From contig NZ_BBJT01000003.1 of the NCBI RefSeq assembly GCF_000739915.1, positions 744,001 to 808,000 on the forward strand: a DNA stretch of 64,000 bases, written 5' to 3'. Numbering within the stretch: the stretch's first letter is position 1; the number at the start of each line of letters is the position of its first letter. The notes below the pieces were generated by a model. The model saw only the letters and a list, made by a program, of their open reading frames with translations. It was not told the origin of the DNA and searched no databases. The DNA is from Paenibacillus chitinolyticus NBRC 15660 (GTDB lineage: Bacteria > Bacillota > Bacilli > Paenibacillales > NBRC-103111). Below, piece by piece: positions 50,456-59,032 of this stretch. The position numbers and the translations under genes were made by a program.

Positions 50456-51706
50456 TTATACCCAACCACGGAAACGGGCGGCTTCCGCCATTTTGCGTAC
50501 GCCGGTCATGTAGGCCGCCAGACGCATATCGATTCCGCGTGTTTTATGAATATTATAGACATTTTCGAAGCCTTTTTCCATCACTTCTTGAAGTTTGGAA
50601 TGAACTTCTTCTTCTGTCCAGTAATATCCTTGGTTATTTTGTACCCACTCGAAATAGGACACAACAACACCGCCGGCACTAGCCAGGACGTCCGGAACGA
50701 GCAGCACGCCGCGCTCCGTCAAAATTTTGGTCGCTTCCAGCGTAGTCGGTCCGTTCGCCGCTTCGACCACGATACCCGCTTTAATGCGATGAGCATTCTC
50801 TTGCGTGATCTGGTTCTCGATTGCGGCCGGTACCAGAATGTCGCAATCCTGCTCCAGAATTTCGGTGCTAGGCATTACGTTCGGGAATAAGTTCGTCACG
50901 GTTCCGAAGGAATCGCGGCGGTCGAGCAAGTATTCGATGTCGAGCCCTTCCGGATTGTACAAGGCCCCGTTCACATCGGCGATCCCGACCACTTTGGCTC
51001 CGGCTTCGTGCATAAACTTGGACAAGTAGCTTCCCGCGTTGCCGAATCCCTGAACGATGACACGAGCGCCTTGCAGCGGAATGCCGCGCTTCTCCAGCGC
51101 TTTGTTGATCATGATCGTGACGCCTTTGGCAGTCGCCGTCTCGCGTCCGTGAGAACCCCCCAGCACAATCGGCTTGCCCGTGATGAATCCCGGGGAATCG
51201 AACTCGCGGATGCGGCTGTACTCGTCCAGCATCCAGGCCATGATCTGGGAGTTCGTCATGACGTCCGGCGCCGGAATGTCCTTGTTCGGACCAACCAATT
51301 GGCTGATCGCCCTTACGTATCCGCGGCTGAGCACTTCCAGCTCACGGAAAGACATGCTCCGCGGGTCGCAGATGATGCCGCCCTTGCCTCCGCCATAAGG
51401 AAGATCCACGATGCCGCACTTCAAGCTCATCCAGATAGAGAGAGCTTTCACTTCGTCTTCGGTTACGCCGGGATGGAAACGGACTCCGCCCTTCGTAGGA
51501 CCGACCGCATCGTTATGCTGGGCGCGATAGCCTGTGAATACCTTGACTTTTCCGTCGTCCATCCGGATCGGAATCCGAACCGTCAGCACGCGGAGCGGCT
51601 CCTTGAGAAGCTCGTACATTTCGTCGGAATATCCGAGTTTCTTCAGGGCATCTTCAATAATCGTTTGAGTAGATTCCAGTACGTTCAAGTTTTCGGTGTT
51701 AGCCAT
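50456..51706 (-). CDS. gudB: NAD-specific glutamate dehydrogenase
   Basis: A 416-residue catabolic glutamate dehydrogenase (GudB/RocG type). Motifs KGGVRFHPGVTEDEVKALS, LPYGGGKGGI (catalytic Lys), PAPDVMTN and the Rossmann GFGNAGSYLS are intact. The stretch DEVKALSIWM has a single VKA, so the inactivating duplication known from laboratory B. subtilis is absent and the enzyme should be active. ATG 51706 has GAGGTGG upstream. Confidence 0.97.
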   Translation of the reverse strand: MANTENLNVLESTQTIIEDALKKLGYSDEMYELLKEPLRVLTVRIPIRMDDGKVKVFTGYRAQHNDAVGPTKGGVRFHPGVTEDEVKALSIWMSLKCGIVDLPYGGGKGGIICDPRSMSFRELEVLSRGYVRAISQLVGPNKDIPAPDVMTNSQIMAWMLDEYSRIREFDSPGFITGKPIVLGGSHGRETATAKGVTIMINKALEKRGIPLQGARVIVQGFGNAGSYLSKFMHEAGAKVVGIADVNGALYNPEGLDIEYLLDRRDSFGTVTNLFPNVMPSTEILEQDCDILVPAAIENQITQENAHRIKAGIVVEAANGPTTLEATKILTERGVLLVPDVLASAGGVVVSYFEWVQNNQGYYWTEEEVHSKLQEVMEKGFENVYNIHKTRGIDMRLAAYMTGVRKMAEAARFRGWV

Positions 51707-51727
51707 GTTGACCACCTCGTTTATGTA

Positions 51728-51786
51728 TTATAACGCAATGAAAATAAAGCATCCTGCAAAAACACTTGTTTTTGGAGAATGCTTTA
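51728..51786 (-). terminator. terminator between ypbH and gudB
   Basis: On the minus strand AAAGCAT..CAAAAACA / TGTTTTTG..ATGCTTT forms a long two-part stem followed by ATTTTC. The T run is poor but the stem is strong. It lies about 110 nt after the ypbH stop. Confidence 0.55.
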
Positions 51787-51894
51787 TGAAGCAGGTGCCG
51801 CCTATATCTTGTCCGGCATGCAGCCACCCGGAGCCGTGCACATTCGGGCAAGGTCGGGAATGGTCCACGCCGGTAGTTGGAGTGTAGGGCATAC

Positions 51895-52500
51895 TCATGC
51901 GAAATGCCGGCATAATTCCTGGACCGCATTAGCTTCAATAACAGCTTTTCCATACTCTTCGAGTACAGCCTTCGTCACGTTGGTCGCATCTCCGTACTCG
52001 GATAGAACGGCGATGAGCGTATGGAACTTGCCTTCCGGCAGTTCAGTCGGTTCGAGCTGAAGGATCCATTTGTTTTTATACGTATAAAGCGCTCCACCAT
52101 CCGTTAGCATCGGATTGACGACTTTTGAAGCACGAAGCAAATCTTCGAAATCGCGGAAGGCGTAAGAAACGATGTCGCTTTGTTCAAGCGTCACTTCCAT
52201 CTCGTACACTTCTTCGTCATCATGGTCATCCAGCAAATCGGCTTGCAAGGACAAATCCATGCTGCCCCTGGTCACAATGACGACCATTCCTTGGGCAGGG
52301 AGCGCAAAAACTTCTACAGCTAAAGGTCCTGCAGGTTCGAAACCCAATTCGGAATAGGCCTGATCCATCATGTCGCTGAAAAGATCATGAACTTTGGGGA
52401 TTTCCCTCCACATGTCGTCTTTCTGGATGCCCCGTTCCGTCAAATCATCGAATGTAAGGAAAATCCGTATTTTGTCCGGGCTTAAACGTTCGATTTTCAT
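51895..52500 (-). CDS. ypbH: MecA-family adaptor protein (YpbH-like)
   Basis: A 201-residue ClpC adaptor of the MecA/YpbH family. MKIERLSPDKIRIFLTFDDL followed by TERGI is the conserved N-terminal substrate-recognition domain; the C-terminal ClpC-binding domain (FRDFEDLLRASKVV, TYKNKWILQLEPTEL) follows after an acidic linker (DDHDDEEVYE). Location next to gudB indicates YpbH (MecB) rather than MecA of the competence locus. By family, it feeds substrates to ClpCP. GGAGGATCC-type site precedes the ATG at 52500. Confidence 0.9.
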   Translation of the reverse strand: MKIERLSPDKIRIFLTFDDLTERGIQKDDMWREIPKVHDLFSDMMDQAYSELGFEPAGPLAVEVFALPAQGMVVIVTRGSMDLSLQADLLDDHDDEEVYEMEVTLEQSDIVSYAFRDFEDLLRASKVVNPMLTDGGALYTYKNKWILQLEPTELPEGKFHTLIAVLSEYGDATNVTKAVLEEYGKAVIEANAVQELCRHFA

Positions 52501-52665
52501 GACAGGATCCTCCTTTCCATGACACCTCTGTTTGAATGGTTATAAACAAAATATGCCGGTTTGAAAACCATGGTGTGTGTGCTTGCGGAAACAAGCACGC
52601 TTATGGGTGCCACCTAGTATTAGTATACCATGTTAAAGCCAAAATGTTAGCTATGCGGCAAAAAT

Positions 52666-52706
52666 TTAAAGGCACCTTTTCTGCGGAATGCAGAAGAGGT
52701 GCCTTT
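52666..52706 (-). terminator. terminator after the Ser/His-rich protein gene
   Basis: On the minus strand AAAGGCACC.CTTCTGC, 5-nt loop, GCAGAAAAGGTGCCTTT pairs over 16 of 17 positions, followed by AAATTTTTG. It lies about 45 nt after the stop at 52751. Confidence 0.8.
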
Positions 52707-52750
52707 CGGTCTTTCACGCTCCCCGCGGAGCGGTCAGCGCAGCTTTATAC

Positions 52751-53107
52751 TCAGTGAGTCGCCGAGGAAGACGCGGCGTTTTTCACCAGTATTTCGTCTA
52801 CTGCCGCTTTTACCTGCGAATCTTTGGCGATCAGGTTTTCCAGCGCTTCCTTGCCGTCCGAAGAATGAGATCCGCCGGATCCGTGAGAAGAGCTGGAGCT
52901 CTGATGCGACTGGTGCTTGGAGCTTTCCTTGTGGCCGGAACCGGAAACAAAATTTTTCGTCTGGCCGAATACATCGTTCAAAGAGCTGCCGATCCCGCTG
53001 CTTTCCGAACTGAACATCGCGGACCGCATGTTTTTTATCCGCTTGCCGGCATACATAGCAAGTGCGGCGCCCGCGACGCTTCCGATAAGGAAACTGCCTA
53101 AATTCAT
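52751..53107 (-). CDS. small membrane-anchored Ser/His-rich protein
   Basis: A 118-residue protein of unknown function. It starts with a membrane helix (LGSFLIGSVAGAALAMYAG) resembling YtxH-type proteins, then a low-complexity Ser/His/Gly stretch (residues about 55-85), and ends with a predicted helix (KEALENLIAKDSQVKAAVDE). ATG 53107 has GGAGGG 7 nt upstream. The His-rich part could bind metal, but that is only a suggestion. Confidence 0.75.
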   Translation of the reverse strand: MNLGSFLIGSVAGAALAMYAGKRIKNMRSAMFSSESSGIGSSLNDVFGQTKNFVSGSGHKESSKHQSHQSSSSSHGSGGSHSSDGKEALENLIAKDSQVKAAVDEILVKNAASSSATH

Positions 53108-53238
53108 CCCGTATCCCTCCAAGTTTTTTAGAATGTATGAGGCTTAGTTAGGTTGCGTCCGATGGGCGGGGGCCATTCGCCCGCAAAGTGGGAATAGGAG
53201 GGATTCGGACTTCAGGAAATGAGCCGCCTGACAAGACA

Positions 53239-53276
53239 ACAAAAAGCCCGACCAACCTTGCGGCAAGACGGCTTAT
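53239..53276 (-). terminator. possible terminator after the small membrane protein gene
   Basis: On the minus strand AGCC..GCC-GCAA-GGT..GGGCT forms an imperfect stem followed by TTTT. It lies about 60 nt after the stop at 53335. Tentative. Confidence 0.4.
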
Positions 53277-53334
53277 AAACGACGCGCGTCTTCCGGGTCT
53301 GTCAGGCATCCGGATTACGGCCGGATTTGACTTG

Positions 53335-53565
53335 TCAAGCTCCGGATGTATATCGGATTCCCCACCAGCCGAGCCCCATGACGAGAAGAATGAACAAAAA
53401 CAGAAGCAGACGGTAAAACCAGCGTGTAACTTTGGCCCGTTCGGACGGATGTACCGAGCTTCTCGGAGGCAGGTAGTGGCTTTCTTCCTCATTTTCATGC
53501 ACTAAATCGCTTTCTGCGAGTATCGGCTGTTCGTACTCTATCTCCTGTGTCTTGTTGCCTTCCAT
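53335..53565 (-). CDS. small single-span membrane protein
   Basis: A 76-residue protein with an acidic cytoplasmic N-terminus and one C-terminal transmembrane helix (RWFYRLLLFLFILLVMGLGWW). AAGGAGGAG lies about 11 nt before the ATG at 53565 and overlaps the end of the preceding protease gene, which ends 6 nt upstream. Probably co-translated with it. I do not recognise a family. Confidence 0.65.
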   Translation of the reverse strand: MEGNKTQEIEYEQPILAESDLVHENEEESHYLPPRSSVHPSERAKVTRWFYRLLLFLFILLVMGLGWWGIRYTSGA

Positions 53566-53571
53566 GCCGGA

Positions 53572-54183
53572 TTACTCCTCCTTGCCGTAACGTAAGATGC
53601 AGCCCGAAATAAAATCAATCATAAAATGGGCGAAAATAGCTGTCCACAAGGACCCCGTATGGATAAAAATCCAGCCGATCCCGTAAGAAATGCTAAAAAC
53701 AAGACCCGTCATCAGCCAATGCTGGAGATAACGGATATGAATGGCCGCAAAAACAATGCTTGTCCAGTATGGACCCAGGTAATGTTGAAGGCCCGCGCGG
53801 AACAGGAGTTCTTCGCATATCGAAACCAGTAGGCAGATGAGCGCGATATGCCACAGCGGACGCCTGCCGAAGATACGCTTGTTCACTCCCCCGTCGTCCG
53901 TAACTTCTTCGGGGACATATTTGGACACGATCAGGTCCGCGGCCAGCACTGCCAGTGCGATACCGCCTCCCCAGAGGACGATGGACCAGCCGGGCGCAAA
54001 GCTGAAAAGACTCCGCCAATCCGCTCCTTGAACGAACAGCATAATAACGCCGATCACCAGCAGAATCGCCTGGGTTCCATATAAGTTAATAAGCAGCATC
54101 CGGTCATTAAGATCATCGACCCGGATGTCCGTCTTAATGCGGATATTTTTCAGCTCTTTCCATTTCCAGTTCCATTTTCTCAT
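53572..54183 (-). CDS. ypbD: CPBP-family intramembrane metalloprotease (YpbD-like)
   Basis: A 203-residue membrane protein of the CPBP (CaaX protease and bacteriocin-processing) family. The key motif CEELLFRAGLQHYLG carries EExxxR, and later histidines lie in AAIHIRYLQHW and IFAHFMIDF. Four or more hydrophobic segments. B. subtilis ypbD lies in the same neighbourhood, near ypbH and gudB. Substrate unknown. Confidence 0.87.
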   Translation of the reverse strand: MRKWNWKWKELKNIRIKTDIRVDDLNDRMLLINLYGTQAILLVIGVIMLFVQGADWRSLFSFAPGWSIVLWGGGIALAVLAADLIVSKYVPEEVTDDGGVNKRIFGRRPLWHIALICLLVSICEELLFRAGLQHYLGPYWTSIVFAAIHIRYLQHWLMTGLVFSISYGIGWIFIHTGSLWTAIFAHFMIDFISGCILRYGKEE

Positions 54184-54351
54184 GATGGTCCTTCCCAGGG
54201 ACTTCCCCTATTATCCGGTATTATTTGTCTATGATTCCGAGACTCGATACCATCATCTTCATCCTTATTAACATACCATGAATCTCACATAGAGGAAATC
54301 TTGTCCTCTTAATAGAACGGATAAGTCCGGCAAAAGTTCCACTCCGAACAT
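54184..54351. other. non-coding gap, no feature seen
   Basis: The interval between the CPBP protease start (54183) and the rhodanese terminator holds no frame with a ribosome-binding site. It must carry the promoter for ypbD, but I could not pick a convincing one. Confidence 0.4.
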
Positions 54352-54384
54352 AAAAAAGCGCCTATCCGCAGCGGATGGCGCTTC
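54352..54384 (-). terminator. Rho-independent terminator after the rhodanese gene
   Basis: On the minus strand AGCGCC.ATCCG-CTG-CGGAT.GGCGCT-type stem (one bulge) followed by TTTTTT. It begins about 55 nt after the stop at 54439. Confidence 0.85.
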
Positions 54385-54438
54385 ACTTCACTCAGCCGGG
54401 CCGCCACGCCTTTTCTAAGACATGACCGACGGCGACTC

Positions 54439-54765
54439 CTAATCGTAGGCAAAACCGCGCAGCATAGCCAAAGCCGCCATGCCGCCTTGAACATTGACCA
54501 GCTTGTCCGGATCGAAGCCGTTTCTCTCCAGATAACCGCACACCATCTCGCTGCGCACACCGTGCGCACACAAAACATACAGGTCGACGTCACCGGCCAG
54601 TTCATCCAATCGCTCCGGAATGGTATTCATAGGAATGAGTTCCGGTTCATCCAGATGGTAGTAGTCCCATTCGTACGGCTCGCGGACATCCACGATTTTT
54701 ATCTTTTTAACCATCTCCGGTTTGTCCAGCAGCTCAAGAAATTTTTCGGGCGCAAGATGTTTCAT
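54439..54765 (-). CDS. single-domain rhodanese
   Basis: A 108-residue rhodanese-like sulfurtransferase. The active-site loop is CAHGVRS with the catalytic Cys; VDVREPYEWDYYHL is the second family motif. Single-domain rhodaneses pass persulfide sulfur to acceptors, but the physiological partner is not given by context. AAGGAG lies 8 nt before the ATG. Confidence 0.9.
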   Translation of the reverse strand: MKHLAPEKFLELLDKPEMVKKIKIVDVREPYEWDYYHLDEPELIPMNTIPERLDELAGDVDLYVLCAHGVRSEMVCGYLERNGFDPDKLVNVQGGMAALAMLRGFAYD

Positions 54766-54925
54766 GTAGGCTTCTCCTTTTTTTACATGCGCTTACATGT
54801 GGAAAATTTTCGTAATAACTGAAGAATAGCGAATATTACATCCGAATACAAGAGGAATAGTACGGATTTATCACCCTATTTGGCGTTTCATTTGTTAAAA
54901 CGGCATGAATATTCGGTTAACCCTA

Positions 54926-54954
54926 TTGACACGTTGCCGGGGCCATGTTACATT
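54926..54954 (+). promoter_or_regulatory. sigma-A promoter of serA
   Basis: TTGACA (54926-54931), 17-bp spacer, TACATT (54949-54954). The transcript should start near 54961 and run into the T-box leader. Confidence 0.7.
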
Positions 54955-54961
54955 AAGTGAA

Positions 54962-55250
54962 ACTTAACGACATATACCACGTTAAAGCGTTGACGGAGAC
55001 ACGTATGTATGACAGCCTTTCAGAGAGCCGATGGTTGGTGGGAATCGGCAGGACGCATGCTTACCAAGCACTCCGGAGCATTGAACCGAAGCGAAAGCCG
55101 CAGGCTCAATCGGCAGAACCCGTTATCGTTCAGGTCCCGACACGGACCAATAAGGCCTTGCGTGAGAACGCCGGGTGAAGTAGGGTGGCACCGCGAAGAT
55201 AACTTTCGTCCCTTCATACGGGTTACGTATGAGGTTCGGGAGTTTTTTTA
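54962..55250 (+). promoter_or_regulatory. serine T-box riboswitch upstream of serA
   Basis: The leader contains the T-box sequence AGGGTGGCACCGCG (55182-55195), which pairs with an uncharged tRNA acceptor end, and a stem I apical signature GAGAGCCGATGGTTGGTGGGAA near 55023. The specifier is read as AGC at 55067-55069, followed by ACTCCGGAGC as in other T-boxes; AGC is a serine codon. The terminator stem runs 55201-55243 and ends in TTTTTTTA. Uncharged tRNA-Ser would favour the antiterminator and serA expression. Confidence 0.92.
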
Positions 55251-55274
55251 TTTCCCAAGAGGAGGCTATATACA

Positions 55275-56858
55275 ATGTTTAAAGTACTTGTATCGGATCC
55301 GATCAGCGATATGGGGATCCAAATGCTCTACGACGCAAGCGATGTTGAGGTAGACAAGAAACCGGGATTAAGCGAAGACGAGCTTGTTGCGATCATCGGT
55401 GAATACGATGCCCTTCTCGTGCGCAGCCAGACCAAGGTTACACCGCGCATCATGGAAGCCGCGCCTAAACTGAAAGTAATCGGCCGCGCCGGTGTCGGCG
55501 TCGACAACATCGACCTCCAAGCGGCAACCAAACACGGTATCGTGGTGATCAACGCGCCGGACGGCAACACGATTGCAACCTGCGAGCATACTTTCGCGAT
55601 GATGATGTCGGTAGCCCGCTCTATTCCGCAAGCCTACAAAAAGACGGTCAGCGGTGAATGGGACCGCAAATCGTTCGTCGGCGTCGAGCTTCGAAACAAA
55701 ACGCTCGGCATCATCGGAATGGGACGCATCGGAAGCGAAGTCGCCAAACGCGCCAAGGTGTTCGGCATGAAAGTCATCGGCTACGATCCGTTCCTTACGG
55801 AAGACAGAGCCGAGAAAATCGGCGTCAAGCTCGGAACGGTCAACGATATCGCGGCCGCGGCCGACTTCATTACCGTCCATACGCCGCTGACGAATGAAAC
55901 GCGCCATATCGTAGGCCCGGCTCAATTCGCCATCATGAAAAAAGGCGTCCGGATCATCAACTGCGCACGCGGCGGAATCATTGACGAGAACGCCCTCGTA
56001 GCCGCAATCGAAAACGGCACTGTAGCCGGAGCCGCTTTTGACGTATTCGAGCAGGAGCCTCCTCAGGCAAGCCACCCGTTCCTGAACAACCCGAGCATTA
56101 TTGTCACGCCGCACTTAGGCGCTTCGACCGTTGAAGCTCAGGAGAACGTAGCCATTGACGTTTCGGAAGAGCTCCTTCATATTCTGCGCAACGAACCTTT
56201 CAAAAATGCCGTGAATATGCCGCCTGTGCCGGCTACCGTGATGAGCAAACTGCAGCCATACTTCAACCTCGGGGAAAAGCTCGGTCTTATCGCCGGTCAG
56301 CTGACCGAAGGACCTGTCAATGAAATCGTCGTCAGTTACTCCGGCGATCTCGCCGACGTGGACACGAATCCGTTGACCCGTTATATCGTTAAAGGCGTTT
56401 TCACCCAGCATCTCGAAGGCATCAATCTCGTGAACGCCATGCATATGGCCAAAACCCGTGATATCAATGTCACGACGCAGCAATCGTCCACAACCGGAAC
56501 GTTCACCAATCTCGTGACGATTACCGTTAAATCCAAACAAGGCGACCGCACACTGGCGGGTACGCTGCTGGCCGGTTACGGCGAGCGCATCGTCCGCATC
56601 GATCAATACCCGGTGGACTTTGCGCCGGAAGGCTCGCTTCTTCTCATCTCGCATAACGACAAACCCGGCATTATCGGCAGCGTAGGTACGCTGCTCGGAA
56701 GCAATGACGTGAACATTGCGACCATGCAGGTAGGCCGTACGATCGTCGGCGGATCGGCGATCATGGTTCTGACCATCGATAAAACCGCTCCGAAAGAAGT
56801 TATTGCCGAGCTGGAGAAACAGCCGGAAATCGTCAACGTTCGTCAACTGGGCATTTAA
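55275..56858 (+). CDS. serA: D-3-phosphoglycerate dehydrogenase
   Basis: A 527-residue NAD-dependent enzyme starting serine synthesis from 3-phosphoglycerate. The dinucleotide-binding motif GIIGMGRIGSEVAKRAK, the catalytic ARGGIIDE and VTPHLGASTVEAQENVA regions, an intervening ASB domain, and a C-terminal ACT domain (LLLISHNDKPGIIGSVGTLL) are all present. AGAGGAGG precedes the ATG. Alone on the plus strand behind a Ser T-box, convergent with resE. Confidence 0.98.
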   Translation: MFKVLVSDPISDMGIQMLYDASDVEVDKKPGLSEDELVAIIGEYDALLVRSQTKVTPRIMEAAPKLKVIGRAGVGVDNIDLQAATKHGIVVINAPDGNTIATCEHTFAMMMSVARSIPQAYKKTVSGEWDRKSFVGVELRNKTLGIIGMGRIGSEVAKRAKVFGMKVIGYDPFLTEDRAEKIGVKLGTVNDIAAAADFITVHTPLTNETRHIVGPAQFAIMKKGVRIINCARGGIIDENALVAAIENGTVAGAAFDVFEQEPPQASHPFLNNPSIIVTPHLGASTVEAQENVAIDVSEELLHILRNEPFKNAVNMPPVPATVMSKLQPYFNLGEKLGLIAGQLTEGPVNEIVVSYSGDLADVDTNPLTRYIVKGVFTQHLEGINLVNAMHMAKTRDINVTTQQSSTTGTFTNLVTITVKSKQGDRTLAGTLLAGYGERIVRIDQYPVDFAPEGSLLLISHNDKPGIIGSVGTLLGSNDVNIATMQVGRTIVGGSAIMVLTIDKTAPKEVIAELEKQPEIVNVRQLGI

Positions 56859-56977
56859 GCACTTCTCAGCCGATTTATACCGGGCCGGCGCTTGTAACAT
56901 CCGTTACGGCGACGGCCCTTTCTTATCCGGCCTGCGATATGTTTCACGAACAACAAGATTTAGTTCGTTTTTTCAAC

Positions 56978-57025
56978 AAAAAAGGCGGAAAGCTGCTGAA
57001 TGACTCAGCAAGCTTTCCGCCTTTT
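56978..57025. terminator. bidirectional terminator between serA and resE
   Basis: A long stem (AAAAGGCGGAAAGCT..CTGA / TCAG..AGCTTTCCGCCTTTT, one base asymmetry) with T runs on both strands. It serves the convergent serA (ends 56858) and resE (ends 57163). The remaining 130 bases on each side hold nothing I can identify. Confidence 0.9.
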
Positions 57026-57162
57026 GCATATAATCTTGCAGAGTTCGGGCCGAAACCGCCCGGAGCCTTTTACGGTTCGTCGGCCCAGCCCCCCGTTGTC
57101 GGCTCTCCCATCCCCTTTTCGTCTTTAAGGACGCTGCGGGGATTAAACGGGCCATGCGCGTC

Positions 57163-59031
57163 TTAACAAGCTTTGCACGGCAGGACGATCGTAAACGTCG
57201 TCCCCTGCCCGAGCTTGCTGCGCATCGTGATCGTCCCCTGATGGGCGTCCACGATGTTCTTGACGATGGCCAGTCCAAGGCCCGTGCCGCCTGTCGCTCC
57301 CCGTGTCCGGGCTTTGTCCGCTTTATAGAAGCGCTCGAACACGTAAGGGACATCTTCGGCCGGAATCCCCTGGCCTTCGTCCGTCACTTCCAGCTTGCAG
57401 CCGGGAGAAGACTTGTACGCGCAAGGCTCCGCCTTAATCGTAATCGTCTTCCCGCCCGGCGTGTGCCGGAAGGCGTTGTCGAGCAGGTTGGTCAGCACCT
57501 GCTCCAGCCGGTCCTCATCCGCCGTACAGACCAGCTCCCCCTCGGGGAGCACGAAATTCAGGCGGATGTCTTTCTCCCTCGCCAGGACCGTAAATTTGCG
57601 GTGCATCCGTTTCACGAGCCCGCCTATATCGGTCCTGCCAATGTTCATCTCGAGATGCCCCGCTTCCATGCGGGCCAGATCGAGAAGATCCCGGACGAGG
57701 CGGCCCATCCGCAGCGCCTCGTCATAGATCACCTGAGCGAGCTCCTTGCGCTCCTCGGGAGAGCCGGCGATGTCGTCGAGCAGCGCCTCGCTGTAGCCCT
57801 GCACCATCGACAACGGCGTGCGCAGTTCGTGCGAAACGTTCGCGACGAAGTCCTTGCGCAGCTTGTCGAGCCGGAACTCCTCCGTCACGTCGCGGAGCAC
57901 GGCGACGGCGCCGCGTACGCCGTCGCGCGAAAGCAGCGGCGTCATCGCGACGGACCAGACCTCGTTCTCGACGTGAAGCTTGTCGGTCTGCTCCCGCGCC
58001 TCCGTCACCACCTGGTGGAACATCGGCTGCAGCGGAGCGGGAATATGCCGGTCAAGCGGCAGAGGAAGCGCGGCCGGAACGCCGCCGTTAACGGGCGGCC
58101 CGTCCGGGTTCCAGGTGAGTTCTTCCCACTCCTGGATGATTTTGTCCCCCTGCGGGTTCGTCACAATGACTTTGCCGCCGGCATCGAACGTCATGACCGC
58201 GTCGGTCATGCTCCTCAGAACACTCGAAAGATTCTCTTTCTCGTGCCGCAGGGCTTTCACGTTCTCCTGGAGATCTTCTCCCATCACGTTGAACGATTTG
58301 GCAAGCTCCCCGATCTCGTCGGAAGAAAGAATCGGAACCTTCGTGCCGTATTCACCCCGGGAGATTCTGCCCGCCGCGTCTTTGAGCTGAAGCAGCGGAC
58401 GCGTGATCCGGTAGAACAGGAAGAACGCGAATACCGTCGTCATCAGAAACCCGATAATCGAAACGATCACGAACAGCCGGAATACGTCCCACTGGGTAGC
58501 TTCCAGGGATTTCAGGGATTGATACAGGACAATAGCGCCCTCCGTATCTTTGGCCCCTCCGTCCGGCGTGTGATAGAGCGGCACGGCCACGGCGATATAA
58601 TCGTTGCGCTGGTTGATTTTACCCTGTTTGTTGTAGGGAATTCGCTTCTCCAGCATCTGGCCGTTCAAGACGGTTTTCAGCTCCGTGTCCGAAAAAAAGT
58701 CGGCCGTTTTGAACCGGAGCAGCTCCTGGTTTTTGCCCTCGACCGACGGATTTAGTTCTTTCAGATCTTTATCCAGCGCAATCATACGCGCATCCTGAAG
58801 TTCCAAGAGCTGATTGGCCATCTTGTAAAACTCTTCGTCCCGCAAATGAAGGGCGGCTCCGTTCGAATAATCGCCCGCAAGCTGTTTCAGATTGTGAACC
58901 TGATCCTCGGACTGGGAAAAATACTGTTCCAGCGACTGCACGAGAAACACGCCGAGCGTGATCAGAATAACCGCCACAAGACCGATAATGGTCAACCACA
59001 GCTTGCCGACTACACTGCGCAGGCTAAACAC
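57163..59031 (-). CDS. resE: ResE-like sensor histidine kinase
   Basis: A 622-residue membrane histidine kinase, partner of ResD in control of respiration and anaerobic genes. Two transmembrane helices (LWLTIIGLVAVILITLGVFLV and LFVIVSIIGFLMTTVFAFFLF) flank an extracellular domain of about 150 residues. HAMP (ITRPLLQLKDAAGRISRGEY), a PAS domain (LRSMTDAVMTFDAGGKVIV), HisKA (FVANVSHELRTPLSM) and HATPase (LLDNAFRHT, GTGLGLAIVKNIV) follow. The start is a GTG at 59031, one base after the resD stop. Confidence 0.95.
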   Translation of the reverse strand: MFSLRSVVGKLWLTIIGLVAVILITLGVFLVQSLEQYFSQSEDQVHNLKQLAGDYSNGAALHLRDEEFYKMANQLLELQDARMIALDKDLKELNPSVEGKNQELLRFKTADFFSDTELKTVLNGQMLEKRIPYNKQGKINQRNDYIAVAVPLYHTPDGGAKDTEGAIVLYQSLKSLEATQWDVFRLFVIVSIIGFLMTTVFAFFLFYRITRPLLQLKDAAGRISRGEYGTKVPILSSDEIGELAKSFNVMGEDLQENVKALRHEKENLSSVLRSMTDAVMTFDAGGKVIVTNPQGDKIIQEWEELTWNPDGPPVNGGVPAALPLPLDRHIPAPLQPMFHQVVTEAREQTDKLHVENEVWSVAMTPLLSRDGVRGAVAVLRDVTEEFRLDKLRKDFVANVSHELRTPLSMVQGYSEALLDDIAGSPEERKELAQVIYDEALRMGRLVRDLLDLARMEAGHLEMNIGRTDIGGLVKRMHRKFTVLAREKDIRLNFVLPEGELVCTADEDRLEQVLTNLLDNAFRHTPGGKTITIKAEPCAYKSSPGCKLEVTDEGQGIPAEDVPYVFERFYKADKARTRGATGGTGLGLAIVKNIVDAHQGTITMRSKLGQGTTFTIVLPCKAC

Positions 59032-59032
59032 G

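Noticed and set aside
51696-51887. Small plus-strand frame with a CPAC motif upstream of gudB
   Set aside because: It overlaps the ypbH/gudB terminator. Only a weak GGAG precedes an internal ATG, and the last 33 residues look like chance.
52579-52598. GTGCTTG-CAAGCAC hairpin upstream of ypbH as a terminator
   Set aside because: No T run follows on either strand. It may be a leader structure but I cannot assign it.
54957-55178. 73-codon plus-strand frame ahead of serA
   Set aside because: It lies entirely within the T-box leader and lacks a ribosome-binding site.
57154-58755. Long plus-strand open frame of 533 codons opposite resE
   Set aside because: It lies fully antisense to a clear histidine kinase. 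It has no recognisable domain, and the composition (Arg/His/Leu-rich) is typical of the mirror frame of GC-rich codons.
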